Origin: Candidatus Rokuibacteriota bacterium
Lineage (GTDB): Bacteria; Methylomirabilota; Methylomirabilia; Rokubacteriales; CSP1-6
DNA: 47,292 nt
Assembly: GCA_016184365.1 (NCBI GenBank)
Contig: JACPCW010000091.1
Location: forward strand, 1 to 47,292
Direction: 5' to 3'
Shown here piece after piece: positions 32,207 to 39,746 of this stretch. Position 1 is the stretch's first letter, and the number at the start of each line of letters is the position of its first letter. Position numbers and translations under genes: made by a program. A model generated the notes under the pieces. The model saw only the letters and a program-made list of their open reading frames with translations, did no database searches and had not been told where the DNA came from.

Positions 32207-34515
32207 GGTGTCAATCCGCTCACGAGCGCCGTCATGCGCAGCGGCATCACGGTGATCTCCGGCGCGTCGTCGCCGAGCGCGTTCGCCACCGCGTTCGCGA
32301 TCGCCGCGGGGCCGGGCACCGCGGAGCCTTCGCCGGTGCCCTTCACGCCGAGCGGATTGATCGGCGACGGCGAATCGACGCTCGCCGTGTCGATCCGCGG
32401 CACGGCGTCCGCGCGCGGCAGCGCGTAGTCCATGAGCGTGCCCGTCAGCAGCTGGCCCGACGCGTCGTACACGATCTCCTCGCTGAGCGCGCTGCCGATG
32501 CCCTGCACGGCGCCGCCGTGCGTCTGGCCCTCGACGACGAGCGGGTTGATCTCGTGCCCGGCGTCGTGCACCGCGTGGTACGCGAGCACGCGCACGGCGC
32601 CGCTCTGCGCATCGACCTCGACGATCGCGACATGCACGCCGGCCGCCCACGTCACGCGATCGGGGCTGACGTAGCGCGTCGCGACGAGCCCCGGCTCGCC
32701 GAACTCACGGACGACGTCGGGACGGTCGGACATCGCGACGAGCGCGCCCAGCGCGAGGGCACGGTGCGGTGCGCCCTTCACGTGCGCGCGGCCGTCCTCG
32801 ACGACGACGTCGTCGGCCGCGCACTCGAGCGCGCGCGCCGCGACACGCTGCGCCCGCTCGCGAACGGCGTCGGCGGCCAGCGCGACGGCGTTGCCCACGA
32901 GAATCGCGATGCGGCTCGCGAACGTCCCGGCGCCGACCGGAAACTGCGCCGTATCGCCGCCGACGACGCTGACGGACTCGAACGGCACGCCGAGCCGGTC
33001 GGCGCAGATCTGCGCCAGCGTCGTCTCGTGCGCCTGGCCCTGCGACGGCGCCCCCGTCGCGACGCGCACGCGGCCGCCGCTGTCCACGGCGACGCGGGCG
33101 CCTTCGTGCGGTCCGACACCGGTCGCCTCGACGTACGTCGCGATGCCGATGCCGATGCGCCGGCCCTCGCGTCGCGCCGCGCGTTGACGTTCCGCGAAGG
33201 TCTCGTAGCCGGCACGCGACAGCGCCGTCTCGAGCAGCGCCGGATAGTCGCCCGAGTCGTGGATCAACGGCAGCCCGTCGCGGTACGCGAGCCCGCGCTG
33301 GTACGGCATCTCCGCGGCCGGGATCAGATTGCGGCGGCGGAGGTCGGCCGGATCCATCCCGAGCTCCCGCGCCGCCATGTCCATCAGCCGCTCCGCCACG
33401 AACACGGCGTACGGCCGCCCGGCGCCTCGATACGGCGCGCCCGGCACCTTGTGCGTGACGACGACGCGTCCCTGCGCGCGGAAGACAGGCAACCGATACA
33501 GGCCGACCAGGTGGAACGCCGTGACGCTCAGCACGACGGCGCCGCGCGGCAGATACGCGCCGGAGTCGATCAGGAAGTCGTCGGCGAGCGCCTGGATGCG
33601 GCCGTCGCGGTCGAGCGCGAGCGTCGCCGTGTGCACCTGGTCGCCCGCGTGCGCCGTGCTGCGAAAGCTCCCCTCGCGCGTGTCCATCCAGCGCACCGGT
33701 CGGCCGAGCCGTCGCGCCAGCGCCGGCACGATGACGTCCTCCGGATACACCGGCCCCTTCGTGCCGAATCCGCCGCCGACGTCGGGCGCCGTCACGCGAA
33801 CGGCGTCGGCAGACAGGCCGAGCGCCTCCGCGACGCGCTGCCGCACGCCGTACGGCATCTGCGTGCTCGCCCAGACGTGCAGGCTCGACGTCGCGGCGTC
33901 CCAGCGCGCGGCGACACCGCGCGGCTCGAGCGGCAGCGCCGTGTGGCGGCCGCAGCGGAAGCGGCGGGTGACGAGGTGATCGGCGCGCCGCAGCGCGGCG
34001 TCGAGATCGCCGGTCTCGAGCGTGATCGCCGCGGCCACGTTCGTGCCCCACTCGGCATGGACGAGCGCCGAACCGGACTCCACGGCGCGCTCGGGATCGA
34101 CGACCGCGTCGAGCGGCTCGTACTCGACGATGACGGCCTCCGCCGCGTCGGCGGCACGGGACGGATCCGTCGCGACGGCGACCGCGACGGGCTCGCCGGC
34201 GAATCGCACGACGCCGTCGGCGAGCGCGGATTGGCGGTACGGCTTGATCGCGACGGCGGGCAAGGTCGGCGGCGGCAGCGCGCCCCGCAGCTCCGGAAGC
34301 TCGGCGAGCGTGAAGACGCCGACGACGCCGTCGATGCGGCGCGCGGCGGCGGCGGCGATGCGCACGATCCGCGCGTGCGCGTGCGGGCTGCGCACGACGG
34401 CCACGTGGAGCGCGCGCTCGAGCGGAACGTCGGCGACGTACTGGCCGCGTCCGGTCAGGAGCCGCGCATCTTCCTTCCGTCGAACCGACTGACCGATTCC
34501 GGCGGGCGACGTCAT
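32203..34515 (-). CDS. Molybdopterin-binding large subunit, xanthine dehydrogenase/CO dehydrogenase family
   Basis: A 770-residue molybdenum hydroxylase large subunit. Marks include IGQSVRRKEDARLLTGRGQY, PHAHARIVRI, DVGGGFGTKGPVYPED (cofactor loop), GAPYRGAGRPYAVFVAERLM and the catalytic-Glu segment GVKGTGEGSAVPGPAAIANA. The loop GAPYRGAGRP lacks the AYxCSFR motif of form I CO dehydrogenase, so CO oxidation is unlikely; a hydroxylase of an N-heterocycle or aldehyde is more likely. The 2Fe-2S small subunit and FAD medium subunit genes are not in the window. ATG 34515 was preferred over a TTG at 34521. Confidence 0.9.
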   Translation of the reverse strand: MTSPAGIGQSVRRKEDARLLTGRGQYVADVPLERALHVAVVRSPHAHARIVRIAAAAARRIDGVVGVFTLAELPELRGALPPPTLPAVAIKPYRQSALADGVVRFAGEPVAVAVATDPSRAADAAEAVIVEYEPLDAVVDPERAVESGSALVHAEWGTNVAAAITLETGDLDAALRRADHLVTRRFRCGRHTALPLEPRGVAARWDAATSSLHVWASTQMPYGVRQRVAEALGLSADAVRVTAPDVGGGFGTKGPVYPEDVIVPALARRLGRPVRWMDTREGSFRSTAHAGDQVHTATLALDRDGRIQALADDFLIDSGAYLPRGAVVLSVTAFHLVGLYRLPVFRAQGRVVVTHKVPGAPYRGAGRPYAVFVAERLMDMAARELGMDPADLRRRNLIPAAEMPYQRGLAYRDGLPLIHDSGDYPALLETALSRAGYETFAERQRAARREGRRIGIGIATYVEATGVGPHEGARVAVDSGGRVRVATGAPSQGQAHETTLAQICADRLGVPFESVSVVGGDTAQFPVGAGTFASRIAILVGNAVALAADAVRERAQRVAARALECAADDVVVEDGRAHVKGAPHRALALGALVAMSDRPDVVREFGEPGLVATRYVSPDRVTWAAGVHVAIVEVDAQSGAVRVLAYHAVHDAGHEINPLVVEGQTHGGAVQGIGSALSEEIVYDASGQLLTGTLMDYALPRADAVPRIDTASVDSPSPINPLGVKGTGEGSAVPGPAAIANAVANALGDDAPEITVMPLRMTALVSGLTP

Positions 34516-34569
34516 CGTCAATCGTCGGGGCCGCGCGTCATGTTCCCGCGCACCAAGCCGTGCGTCGCC

Positions 34570-34749
34570 TCATGCCGTGGGCTTCATCTCCTCGAAGGCG
34601 AGCTTGAGCCCGGCCAGCATGTCCTGGCCGGCCTGCGCAAAGATGCCGGTGAGCGGCGCCATGAACCCGACGCGAATGGGCTCGGCGGCGTTCGCCACCG
34701 GGACGAGCGCCACACCCGCCAGCGCGATCGCGAGGACGAGCTTCAACAT
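34570..34749 (-). pseudogene. N-terminal remnant of a LivK-type ABC transporter solute-binding protein
   Basis: ATG 34749, with AAGGGA upstream, starts a signal peptide (MLKLVLAIALAGVALVPVAN) and the mature start AAEPIRVGFMAPLTGIFAQA, then QDMLAGLKLAFEEMKPTA and a stop at 34570. This is the first lobe entry of LivK/Peripla_BP_6 proteins (usually about 380-400 residues), cut after 59 codons. Upstream, a 14-codon ORF (MAVDLTPLMKPKGN) ends at the LivK start, also looking like a cut gene. With the livF fragment at 27895 it brackets a 6.5 kb block. Confidence 0.7.
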
Positions 34750-34894
34750 TCAGTTCCCTTTCGGCTTCATCAGCGGCGTGAGGTCCACGGCCATCGTCCC
34801 CGTCGGGTGCGCTTTCGTACCACAGCGCGGCGCTTCGTGCGAGCGGCCGCGCGGGTACCATACCGGGCACGCAGCGACCTCGAGGGGGATCTGG

Positions 34895-35326
34895 ATGATG
34901 GCGATCGCGACCGCAGTGACGCTCGGAACGGCGACGCCGGGCGGCGGATTTCCCGTCTACGGCGACGCCGTCGCCGCGACGGTGAACGCGACGGATCCGT
35001 CGCTCGACGTGAAGACACGGAACACGAAGGGCCGCACCGAGAACGTGCCGCGGCTCGAGGCCGGCACGCTCGATCTCGGGCTCATGGGACACGGCGAGGT
35101 CGCCGGGCGCGACTGGCTCCTGCTCTTCCGCGGGTACGTCCACGACCTGGTCGAAGCGGTGCGCGCCGAGGTCGCGACCGGCGCGACGCTCGACGAGACG
35201 AAGCCGCGGGTGATCGCGAAGCTGGCGCCGGTCTACGAGAAACCGTTCTCGGCGTACGGCGACTACCGGCCGTGGCGCACGCAGATCCTCGGCAACATCG
35301 AGCGGACGTTCGCCCTGGTGAGCTGA
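34895..35326 (+). CDS. Chimeric ORF: TAXI-type solute receptor start joined to a metallo-beta-lactamase-fold end
   Basis: Residues 1-65 (TLGTATPGGGFPVYGDAVAA, TRNTKGRTENVPRLEAGTLD) match the mature N-terminus of TAXI-family TRAP solute receptors, but without a signal peptide. From GHGEVAGRDWLLLFRGYVHD to YGDYRPWRTQILGNIERTFA the sequence is the C-terminal part of a metallo-beta-lactamase-fold hydrolase. The join near residue 66 is in frame. GAGGGGG precedes ATG 34895. Both parents should be over 250 residues, so this 143-residue product is probably non-functional as either. Confidence 0.55.
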   Translation: MMAIATAVTLGTATPGGGFPVYGDAVAATVNATDPSLDVKTRNTKGRTENVPRLEAGTLDLGLMGHGEVAGRDWLLLFRGYVHDLVEAVRAEVATGATLDETKPRVIAKLAPVYEKPFSAYGDYRPWRTQILGNIERTFALVS

Positions 35327-35368
35327 GGCGGAACCGGGCATCATCCTGACAGGTTGTACAGATGGTTG

Positions 35369-35394
35369 TTGACAGTGGGGATTTCCTGTAAGGT
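35369..35394 (+). promoter_or_regulatory. Candidate promoter of the second peptide-transporter cluster
   Basis: A perfect TTGACA (35369-35374) precedes TAAGGT (35389-35394) with a 14-nt gap, or AGGTCT with 16 nt. The stretch upstream (CCTGACAGGTTGTACAG) is locally symmetric and AT-richer than its surroundings. It lies about 70-90 nt before ATG 35461. The short spacer lowers confidence. Confidence 0.4.
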
Positions 35395-35460
35395 CTGCGC
35401 CCACACGCACCGAGAGGGCCGTTCGTTAACGCCACTGCCCGGAGCACGAGGAGGTACGCC

Positions 35461-37065
35461 ATGCGCTCGAAGCGAATGCTGATGGGAACGTCGTTGCTCG
35501 CCACCGCCGCGCTGCTCGTCATTGTCGCGGCGCCCGCCGAGGCGCAGAAGAAGGGCGGCACGCTCCGCGTCTCGTATGGCAACGACATCGCCAACCTCGA
35601 CTTCCACACCGCCCCGGGCTACGAAATGATGTGGGTGGCGATGAACGTCGGCTGCGGGCTCGTCGACATCACGCCCGACGGCAAGTTCGTCCCCGACGCG
35701 GCGGAGTCGTGGAGCATGTCGTCCGACAATCTCCAGTACACCTTCAAGCTCAAGAAGAACGTGGTCTTCCACGACGGCACGGCCTTCGACGCGAAGGCGG
35801 TCAAGTACAGCATCGACCGCCTGATGGACCCGAAGACGAAGTCGGGCATGCGGACCTTCTACGACCCCGTGCACAGCGTCGAGGTCCTCGACCCGCACAC
35901 GGTGCAGGTCCGGATGAAGCAGCCCTACGCCTTCTTCCTGCACATGCTCGCGGCGTACCGCACGGGCCTGATCGTGTACTCGCCGGCGGCGACCGAGAAG
36001 TACACGGTGGACGACCGGAAGAAGGGCAAGCCGGAGGCGCTGGCGGGCTGCGGGCCGTTCAAGCTCGTCGAGTGGGTCAAGGGCCGCCACCTCGTCATGG
36101 AGCGCTTCGACAAGTACTTCAAGCCGGGGCTGCCGTACCTCGACCGCATCGAGATCCGCACCATCAAGGACCCGATCACGGAGATGGCGGCGTTCAAGAA
36201 CGGCGAGATCGACTTCATCGCCTCGTTCTCGCCGGAGCACGTCGACACGCTGAAGGCCCAGGTGCCGAAAGCGAACATCATGACGGGCAAGGAAACGACG
36301 CCGATGGTCGCGGCGATGAAGGTCACCGTCCCCAAGGACGGCAAGCCGGGGTCGAAGGAGCGCATTCCGCATCCCAAGCTCGGCGACGTCCGGGTCCGGA
36401 AGGCCATCGGCTGCTACGGCATGGACCGCAAGGAGATCGTGAAGATCGCCTTCAGGGGCAAGGCGACGCCGTGGGTCGCGATGGCGCCGCCCGGCACGCT
36501 GGAGTCGGTGGACCTGAACCACATGTGCCCCTACGACCCGGCGAAGGCCAAGGCGCTGCTGAACGAGGCGGGCTTCGGGCCGTCGAATCCGCTGACGCTC
36601 GAGATCATGGCCGACACCGAGAAGAGCGTGTTCAACGTCATCGCGACCGTGATCCGCGAGCAGCTCGCCCGGATCGGCGTGACGGCGAACATCCGGGTGC
36701 TGGACAAGGTCACGTGGATGAACACCACGCTCAACGACGGCCCGTGGGACATGTACGTGGAGGACCTCCTGTCGCTGCTGACCATCGACAGCAACGGGTA
36801 TCTCTCGAACACGACCTCGACGTGGAGCCACCCGCGCCACACCGACAAGAAGGTCGACGAGTACTACGCGCGCTACGCGAAGGAGATGGACGACGCGAAG
36901 CGGAAGGCCATCGGCAAGGAGCTGCTCGAGTACATGGTCGACAAGGTCTACTGGAACAACGTCTCCGGCTCGCCGTTCTACATGGTGGCCCAGCCGTGGG
37001 TGAAGGGCTACACGTACAACGCCGAGTTCGAGGTCCACTGGTACACGGTCTGGCTGGACAAGTAA
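35461..37065 (+). CDS. Peptide/nickel-type ABC transporter solute-binding protein
   Basis: A 534-residue family 5 solute-binding protein. The signal peptide is LLATAALLVIVAAPAEA, then KKGGTLRVSYGNDIANLDFH. Other family marks are AAESWSMSSDNLQYTFKLKK, FHDGTAFDAKAVKYSIDRLM, RKAIGCYGMDRKEIVKIAF and CPYDPAKAKALLNEAGFG. It delivers a peptide-like solute to the two permeases encoded next. GAGGAGG 6 nt before the ATG gives strong translation initiation. Codon usage (more uniform GC3) is typical of a highly expressed gene. Confidence 0.93.
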   Translation: MRSKRMLMGTSLLATAALLVIVAAPAEAQKKGGTLRVSYGNDIANLDFHTAPGYEMMWVAMNVGCGLVDITPDGKFVPDAAESWSMSSDNLQYTFKLKKNVVFHDGTAFDAKAVKYSIDRLMDPKTKSGMRTFYDPVHSVEVLDPHTVQVRMKQPYAFFLHMLAAYRTGLIVYSPAATEKYTVDDRKKGKPEALAGCGPFKLVEWVKGRHLVMERFDKYFKPGLPYLDRIEIRTIKDPITEMAAFKNGEIDFIASFSPEHVDTLKAQVPKANIMTGKETTPMVAAMKVTVPKDGKPGSKERIPHPKLGDVRVRKAIGCYGMDRKEIVKIAFRGKATPWVAMAPPGTLESVDLNHMCPYDPAKAKALLNEAGFGPSNPLTLEIMADTEKSVFNVIATVIREQLARIGVTANIRVLDKVTWMNTTLNDGPWDMYVEDLLSLLTIDSNGYLSNTTSTWSHPRHTDKKVDEYYARYAKEMDDAKRKAIGKELLEYMVDKVYWNNVSGSPFYMVAQPWVKGYTYNAEFEVHWYTVWLDK

Positions 37066-37134
37066 CGCTCTGAAGGCGCCCGGCGCTCGCTCGTCCCGAC
37101 CGGACGGGCGGGCGCCGCGAGCGCGGAGCCGTCG

Positions 37135-38109
37135 ATGCGTGTCTACATCCTGAAGCGGCTGGTCCAGATGGTGCCGACGATCCTCATGATCACCCTCGTG
37201 GTGTTCCTGATGATGCAGTCGATCCCGGGCGATCCCGTGGTCGCGCTCCTCGGCGACGGCTACACCCAGGAGGACGCCGAGCGGGTGCGCAAGGAGTACG
37301 GGCTCGACAGGCCCGTCCTCGTCCAGTACGTGGTCTGGCTCGGCAAGCTCGTGCAGGGCGACTGGGGGACCTCGATCCTCAGCGGGCGCGCCGTGCTCGA
37401 CGACGTGCTCGTCCGCCTGCCGGTCACCATGGAGCTGATCGTGCTGTCGATGGGCATCGCGTTGCTGATCGCGATCCCGGCCGCGATCATCGGGGCGCTC
37501 CGGCAGAACACGTGGGCCGACTACACCGCGACCTCGGTCGCGATGATCGGCGTCTCGATCCCCGAGTTCTTCATCGGCGTGCTGCTGCTGCTCATCTTCT
37601 CGATCGGCATGGGCGGCATCCTGCCCAGCTCGGGCTGGGTCTACCTGCCGGGCACGTGTCCGTCGATGGTGTGCGGCGTCAGCTTCTGGGGCAACATGCA
37701 GCACGTCCTCCTGCCCGCCGTGGCCCTCGGCGTCGGCCGGGCCGCGCTGCTGACCCGCCTGCTGCGCGCCAGCATGCTCGAGGTCATCCGCACGGAGTAC
37801 GTGACGACGGCGCGCGCCAAGGGCCTGTCCGAGCGGCCCGTCGTCTTCAAGCACGCGCTCAAGAACGCGCTGATCCCGACGATCACCGTCATGGGACTGC
37901 AGGTCGGCTTCCTGATCGGCGGCGCGATCGTGGTGGAGACGCTGTTCGCGATGCCGGGGCTCGGCACGTTCGGCATCGACGCCATCATCGCGCGGGACTA
38001 CCAGCAGGTGCAGGGCTTCGCGCTGATCACCGCGATCACGTTCGTGTTCATCAACCTGATCGTCGATCTCATGTACACGTTCCTCGACCCGCGGATACGG
38101 TACGCTTGA
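37135..38109 (+). CDS. Oligopeptide-type ABC transporter permease (OppB/DppB-like)
   Basis: A 324-residue permease starting MRVYILKRLVQMVPTILMIT. Marks are DPVVALLGDGYTQEDAERVR, LGKLVQGDWGTSILSGRAVL, the EAA loop TTARAKGLSERPVVFKHALK and the end INLIVDLMYTFLDPRIRYA. It contains a longer periplasmic loop (LPSSGWVYLPGTCPSMVCGV) than the homologue at 28183. It is preceded by the binding-protein gene and followed at 7 nt by the second permease. Confidence 0.93.
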   Translation: MRVYILKRLVQMVPTILMITLVVFLMMQSIPGDPVVALLGDGYTQEDAERVRKEYGLDRPVLVQYVVWLGKLVQGDWGTSILSGRAVLDDVLVRLPVTMELIVLSMGIALLIAIPAAIIGALRQNTWADYTATSVAMIGVSIPEFFIGVLLLLIFSIGMGGILPSSGWVYLPGTCPSMVCGVSFWGNMQHVLLPAVALGVGRAALLTRLLRASMLEVIRTEYVTTARAKGLSERPVVFKHALKNALIPTITVMGLQVGFLIGGAIVVETLFAMPGLGTFGIDAIIARDYQQVQGFALITAITFVFINLIVDLMYTFLDPRIRYA

Positions 38110-38116
38110 GGAGGCC

Positions 38117-39076
38117 ATGGCGAACGAGACCGCGCCGGACCGCATGAAGCCGATCAGCGGGGGCAGCCTGCGCGAGGCCGACCTCGTCGTGCCCGGCCTG
38201 GCGCTGCCCGCGCGGGAGGCCTCGGAGTCGCCGTTCGCCCAGGGGCTCCGCCGCCTGCGCCGGAGCGTGACCGCGCTGGTCGGTGTCGGGATCGTCTCGG
38301 TGCTGCTCGTCGTCGCCATCTTCGCCGACGTCCTCGCGCCCGAGAGCCCGACGGCCAACGACCAGAGCACCATGTTCTCGCGCCCGACGTGGGACCATCC
38401 CCTCGGCACCGACCAGATGGGCCGCGACATGCTCTCGCGCATCATCCACGGCACGCGCATCTCGCTGCTGGTGGGCGTGTCGTCGGTCATCCTGGCGCTC
38501 TTCGTCGGCGTCCCGTTCGGGATGATCGCCGGGTTCTACGGCGGCCGGGCCGACAGCCTGATCATGCGCGTGATGGACCTGATCCTCGCGTTCCCGATCT
38601 ACCTGCTCGCCATCATCCTGATGGTCATGTTCACCCCGACGGCGGGGCTGATCGGAACGATGAAGGTCACCGGCGCGATCGCCATCGTGCGGATCCCGAT
38701 CTACGCGCGGCTCGTGCGCGGCAGCGTGCTGTCGATCAAGGAGAAGGAATTCATCGAGGCCTGCCACGCGCTCGGCCAGCGGACGCCGTGGATCCTCGCC
38801 CGCCACGTGCTGCCGAACTGCCTGGCGCCGATCATCGTGACCACGACGCTCGGCATCGCCACGTCCATCATCGTCGAGGCGACGCTGTCGTTCCTCGGCC
38901 TCGGCACGCAGCCCCCGACCCCGAGCTGGGGCTGGGACCTCAAGGCGAACGTGTCGTTCATCCAGATGAACCCGTGGCTCTCGCTGTTCCCGGGCCTCGC
39001 GATCTTCATCACGGTGCTCGGCTTCAACCTCTTCGGCGACGGTCTCCGCGACGCGCTCGACCCGCGGCTGAAGTAG
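38117..39076 (+). CDS. Oligopeptide-type ABC transporter permease (OppC/DppC-like)
   Basis: A 319-residue permease with an N-terminal cytoplasmic extension (about 50 residues), then VGVGIVSVLLVVAIFADVLA, the HPLGTDQMGRDMLSRIIHGT motif, EAA loop IEACHALGQRTPWILARHVL and end FGDGLRDALDPRLK. GGAGG lies 4 nt before ATG 38117. No ATPase genes follow: the next gene is convergent. The OppD/OppF-type ATPases at 15017-17115 are the only ones in the window that could serve it. Confidence 0.93.
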   Translation: MANETAPDRMKPISGGSLREADLVVPGLALPAREASESPFAQGLRRLRRSVTALVGVGIVSVLLVVAIFADVLAPESPTANDQSTMFSRPTWDHPLGTDQMGRDMLSRIIHGTRISLLVGVSSVILALFVGVPFGMIAGFYGGRADSLIMRVMDLILAFPIYLLAIILMVMFTPTAGLIGTMKVTGAIAIVRIPIYARLVRGSVLSIKEKEFIEACHALGQRTPWILARHVLPNCLAPIIVTTTLGIATSIIVEATLSFLGLGTQPPTPSWGWDLKANVSFIQMNPWLSLFPGLAIFITVLGFNLFGDGLRDALDPRLK

Positions 39077-39101
39077 CGCGGGGCTCGGACGTACCGGACG
39101 T

Positions 39102-39302
39102 CTAGCGTCGCGGCCCGAGGATCGTCGCGACGAGCAGCGACGTCACGCCGGCCACGGCACAGAACTGAAAGACCCAGGCGCGCGTCGTGAACGAGTCGAG
39201 CGGCCGGCCGATCCACACCATGTTGAGGAACCGCTCGGCCGCAATGCCCATCAGGATGATGCCGAGCGCGAAGAGTATGCGACGGACGCTGATCGTCGCC
39301 AC
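39102..39302 (-). CDS. Small two-segment membrane protein, unknown
   Basis: A 66-residue protein with two membrane segments: ISVRRILFALGIILMGIAAE and AWVFQFCAVAGVTSLLVATI, joined by FLNMVWIGRPLDSFTTR. I do not recognise the family. The GTG start at 39302 is exactly 6 nt after a TAGTGT -10 box, with no Shine-Dalgarno, so the mRNA is probably leaderless. Its promoter carries a perfect palindrome in the spacer, suggesting it is regulated. It converges with the dppC-type gene. Confidence 0.65.
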   Translation of the reverse strand: MATISVRRILFALGIILMGIAAERFLNMVWIGRPLDSFTTRAWVFQFCAVAGVTSLLVATILGPRR

Positions 39303-39308
39303 GAACCG

Positions 39309-39337
39309 ACACTAGCCGGACTGTCCGGCGCCGTCAA
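39309..39337 (-). promoter_or_regulatory. Promoter with a palindromic operator in the spacer
   Basis: On the minus strand: TTGACG (39337-39332), 17-nt spacer, TAGTGT (39314-39309), 6 nt, GTG start. The spacer contains GCCGGAC-A-GTCCGGC (39329-39315), 7-bp arms around one base, filling the region between -35 and -10 like a repressor site. Confidence 0.6.
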
Positions 39338-39418
39338 CGACTCGATACGGAGGGACCCCGATGCCGGCAGCCTCGGGATCGCGTCTGCCGTTACGTCCCG
39401 GCTGCGGCGCGCGTACGC

Positions 39419-39664
39419 TCACCGCCCGCGAGCGGCGGCGCTCACGCACTGGCCCTGGTTCTTGTAACCGAGCCGCGACCAGCCACCTTTCTTGCAGTCG
39501 TTCTTGGCAATCGGCGCCTCGCCCGGCCCCGACACCCACGCGTTCGCCGAGCGATCGAAGATCCATTCGCCGCGGCGAATGCGGCCGGCCACGCTGCCCT
39601 CGTCGACGGCGGACGACCGCCCGCTCTGCGGATCGTACGTCTCGGAGCGGTCAGACGCGGGCAT
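39419..39664 (-). CDS. Small protein with a Cys-Gly-Trp/NQGQC motif
   Basis: An 81-residue protein. The C-terminal KNDCKKGGWSRLGYKNQGQC (D-C-K-x-G-G-W...N-Q-G-Q-C-V) is a short two-cysteine motif seen at the ends of secreted bacterial proteins. The N-terminal part (RRGEWIFDRSANAWVSG) has no signal peptide from ATG 39664. Function unknown; the two Cys may form a disulfide. It lies downstream of the MetE-like gene (stop 39747) on the same strand. Confidence 0.5.
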   Translation of the reverse strand: MPASDRSETYDPQSGRSSAVDEGSVAGRIRRGEWIFDRSANAWVSGPGEAPIAKNDCKKGGWSRLGYKNQGQCVSAAARGR

Positions 39665-39746
39665 CCGCCAGTTCCATGGGAGCCATTCGGCGAGGACGAC
39701 GTGATCGCCCGCGGTCTGATGCTCCGCGTGAGCCGCCGGGAGGCGA

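Noticed and set aside
29027..32428. 1133-codon plus-strand open frame
   Set aside because: It lies antisense to an intact permease, binding protein, oxidase and molybdenum hydroxylase; its Arg/Ala/His-rich text is typical of high-GC antisense frames.
32203..34515. Aerobic CO dehydrogenase large subunit (coxL)
   Set aside because: The AYxCSFR active-site loop of form I CoxL is not present and no coxM/coxS genes are adjacent.
34745..34786. 14-codon minus-strand ORF (MAVDLTPLMKPKGN) just before the livK remnant
   Set aside because: Could be a leader peptide or the start of a lost CoA-binding protein gene, but is too short to support either as a separate feature.
35341..38490. 1049-codon minus-strand open frame
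   Set aside because: Antisense to an intact peptide transporter cluster; no recognisable domain.
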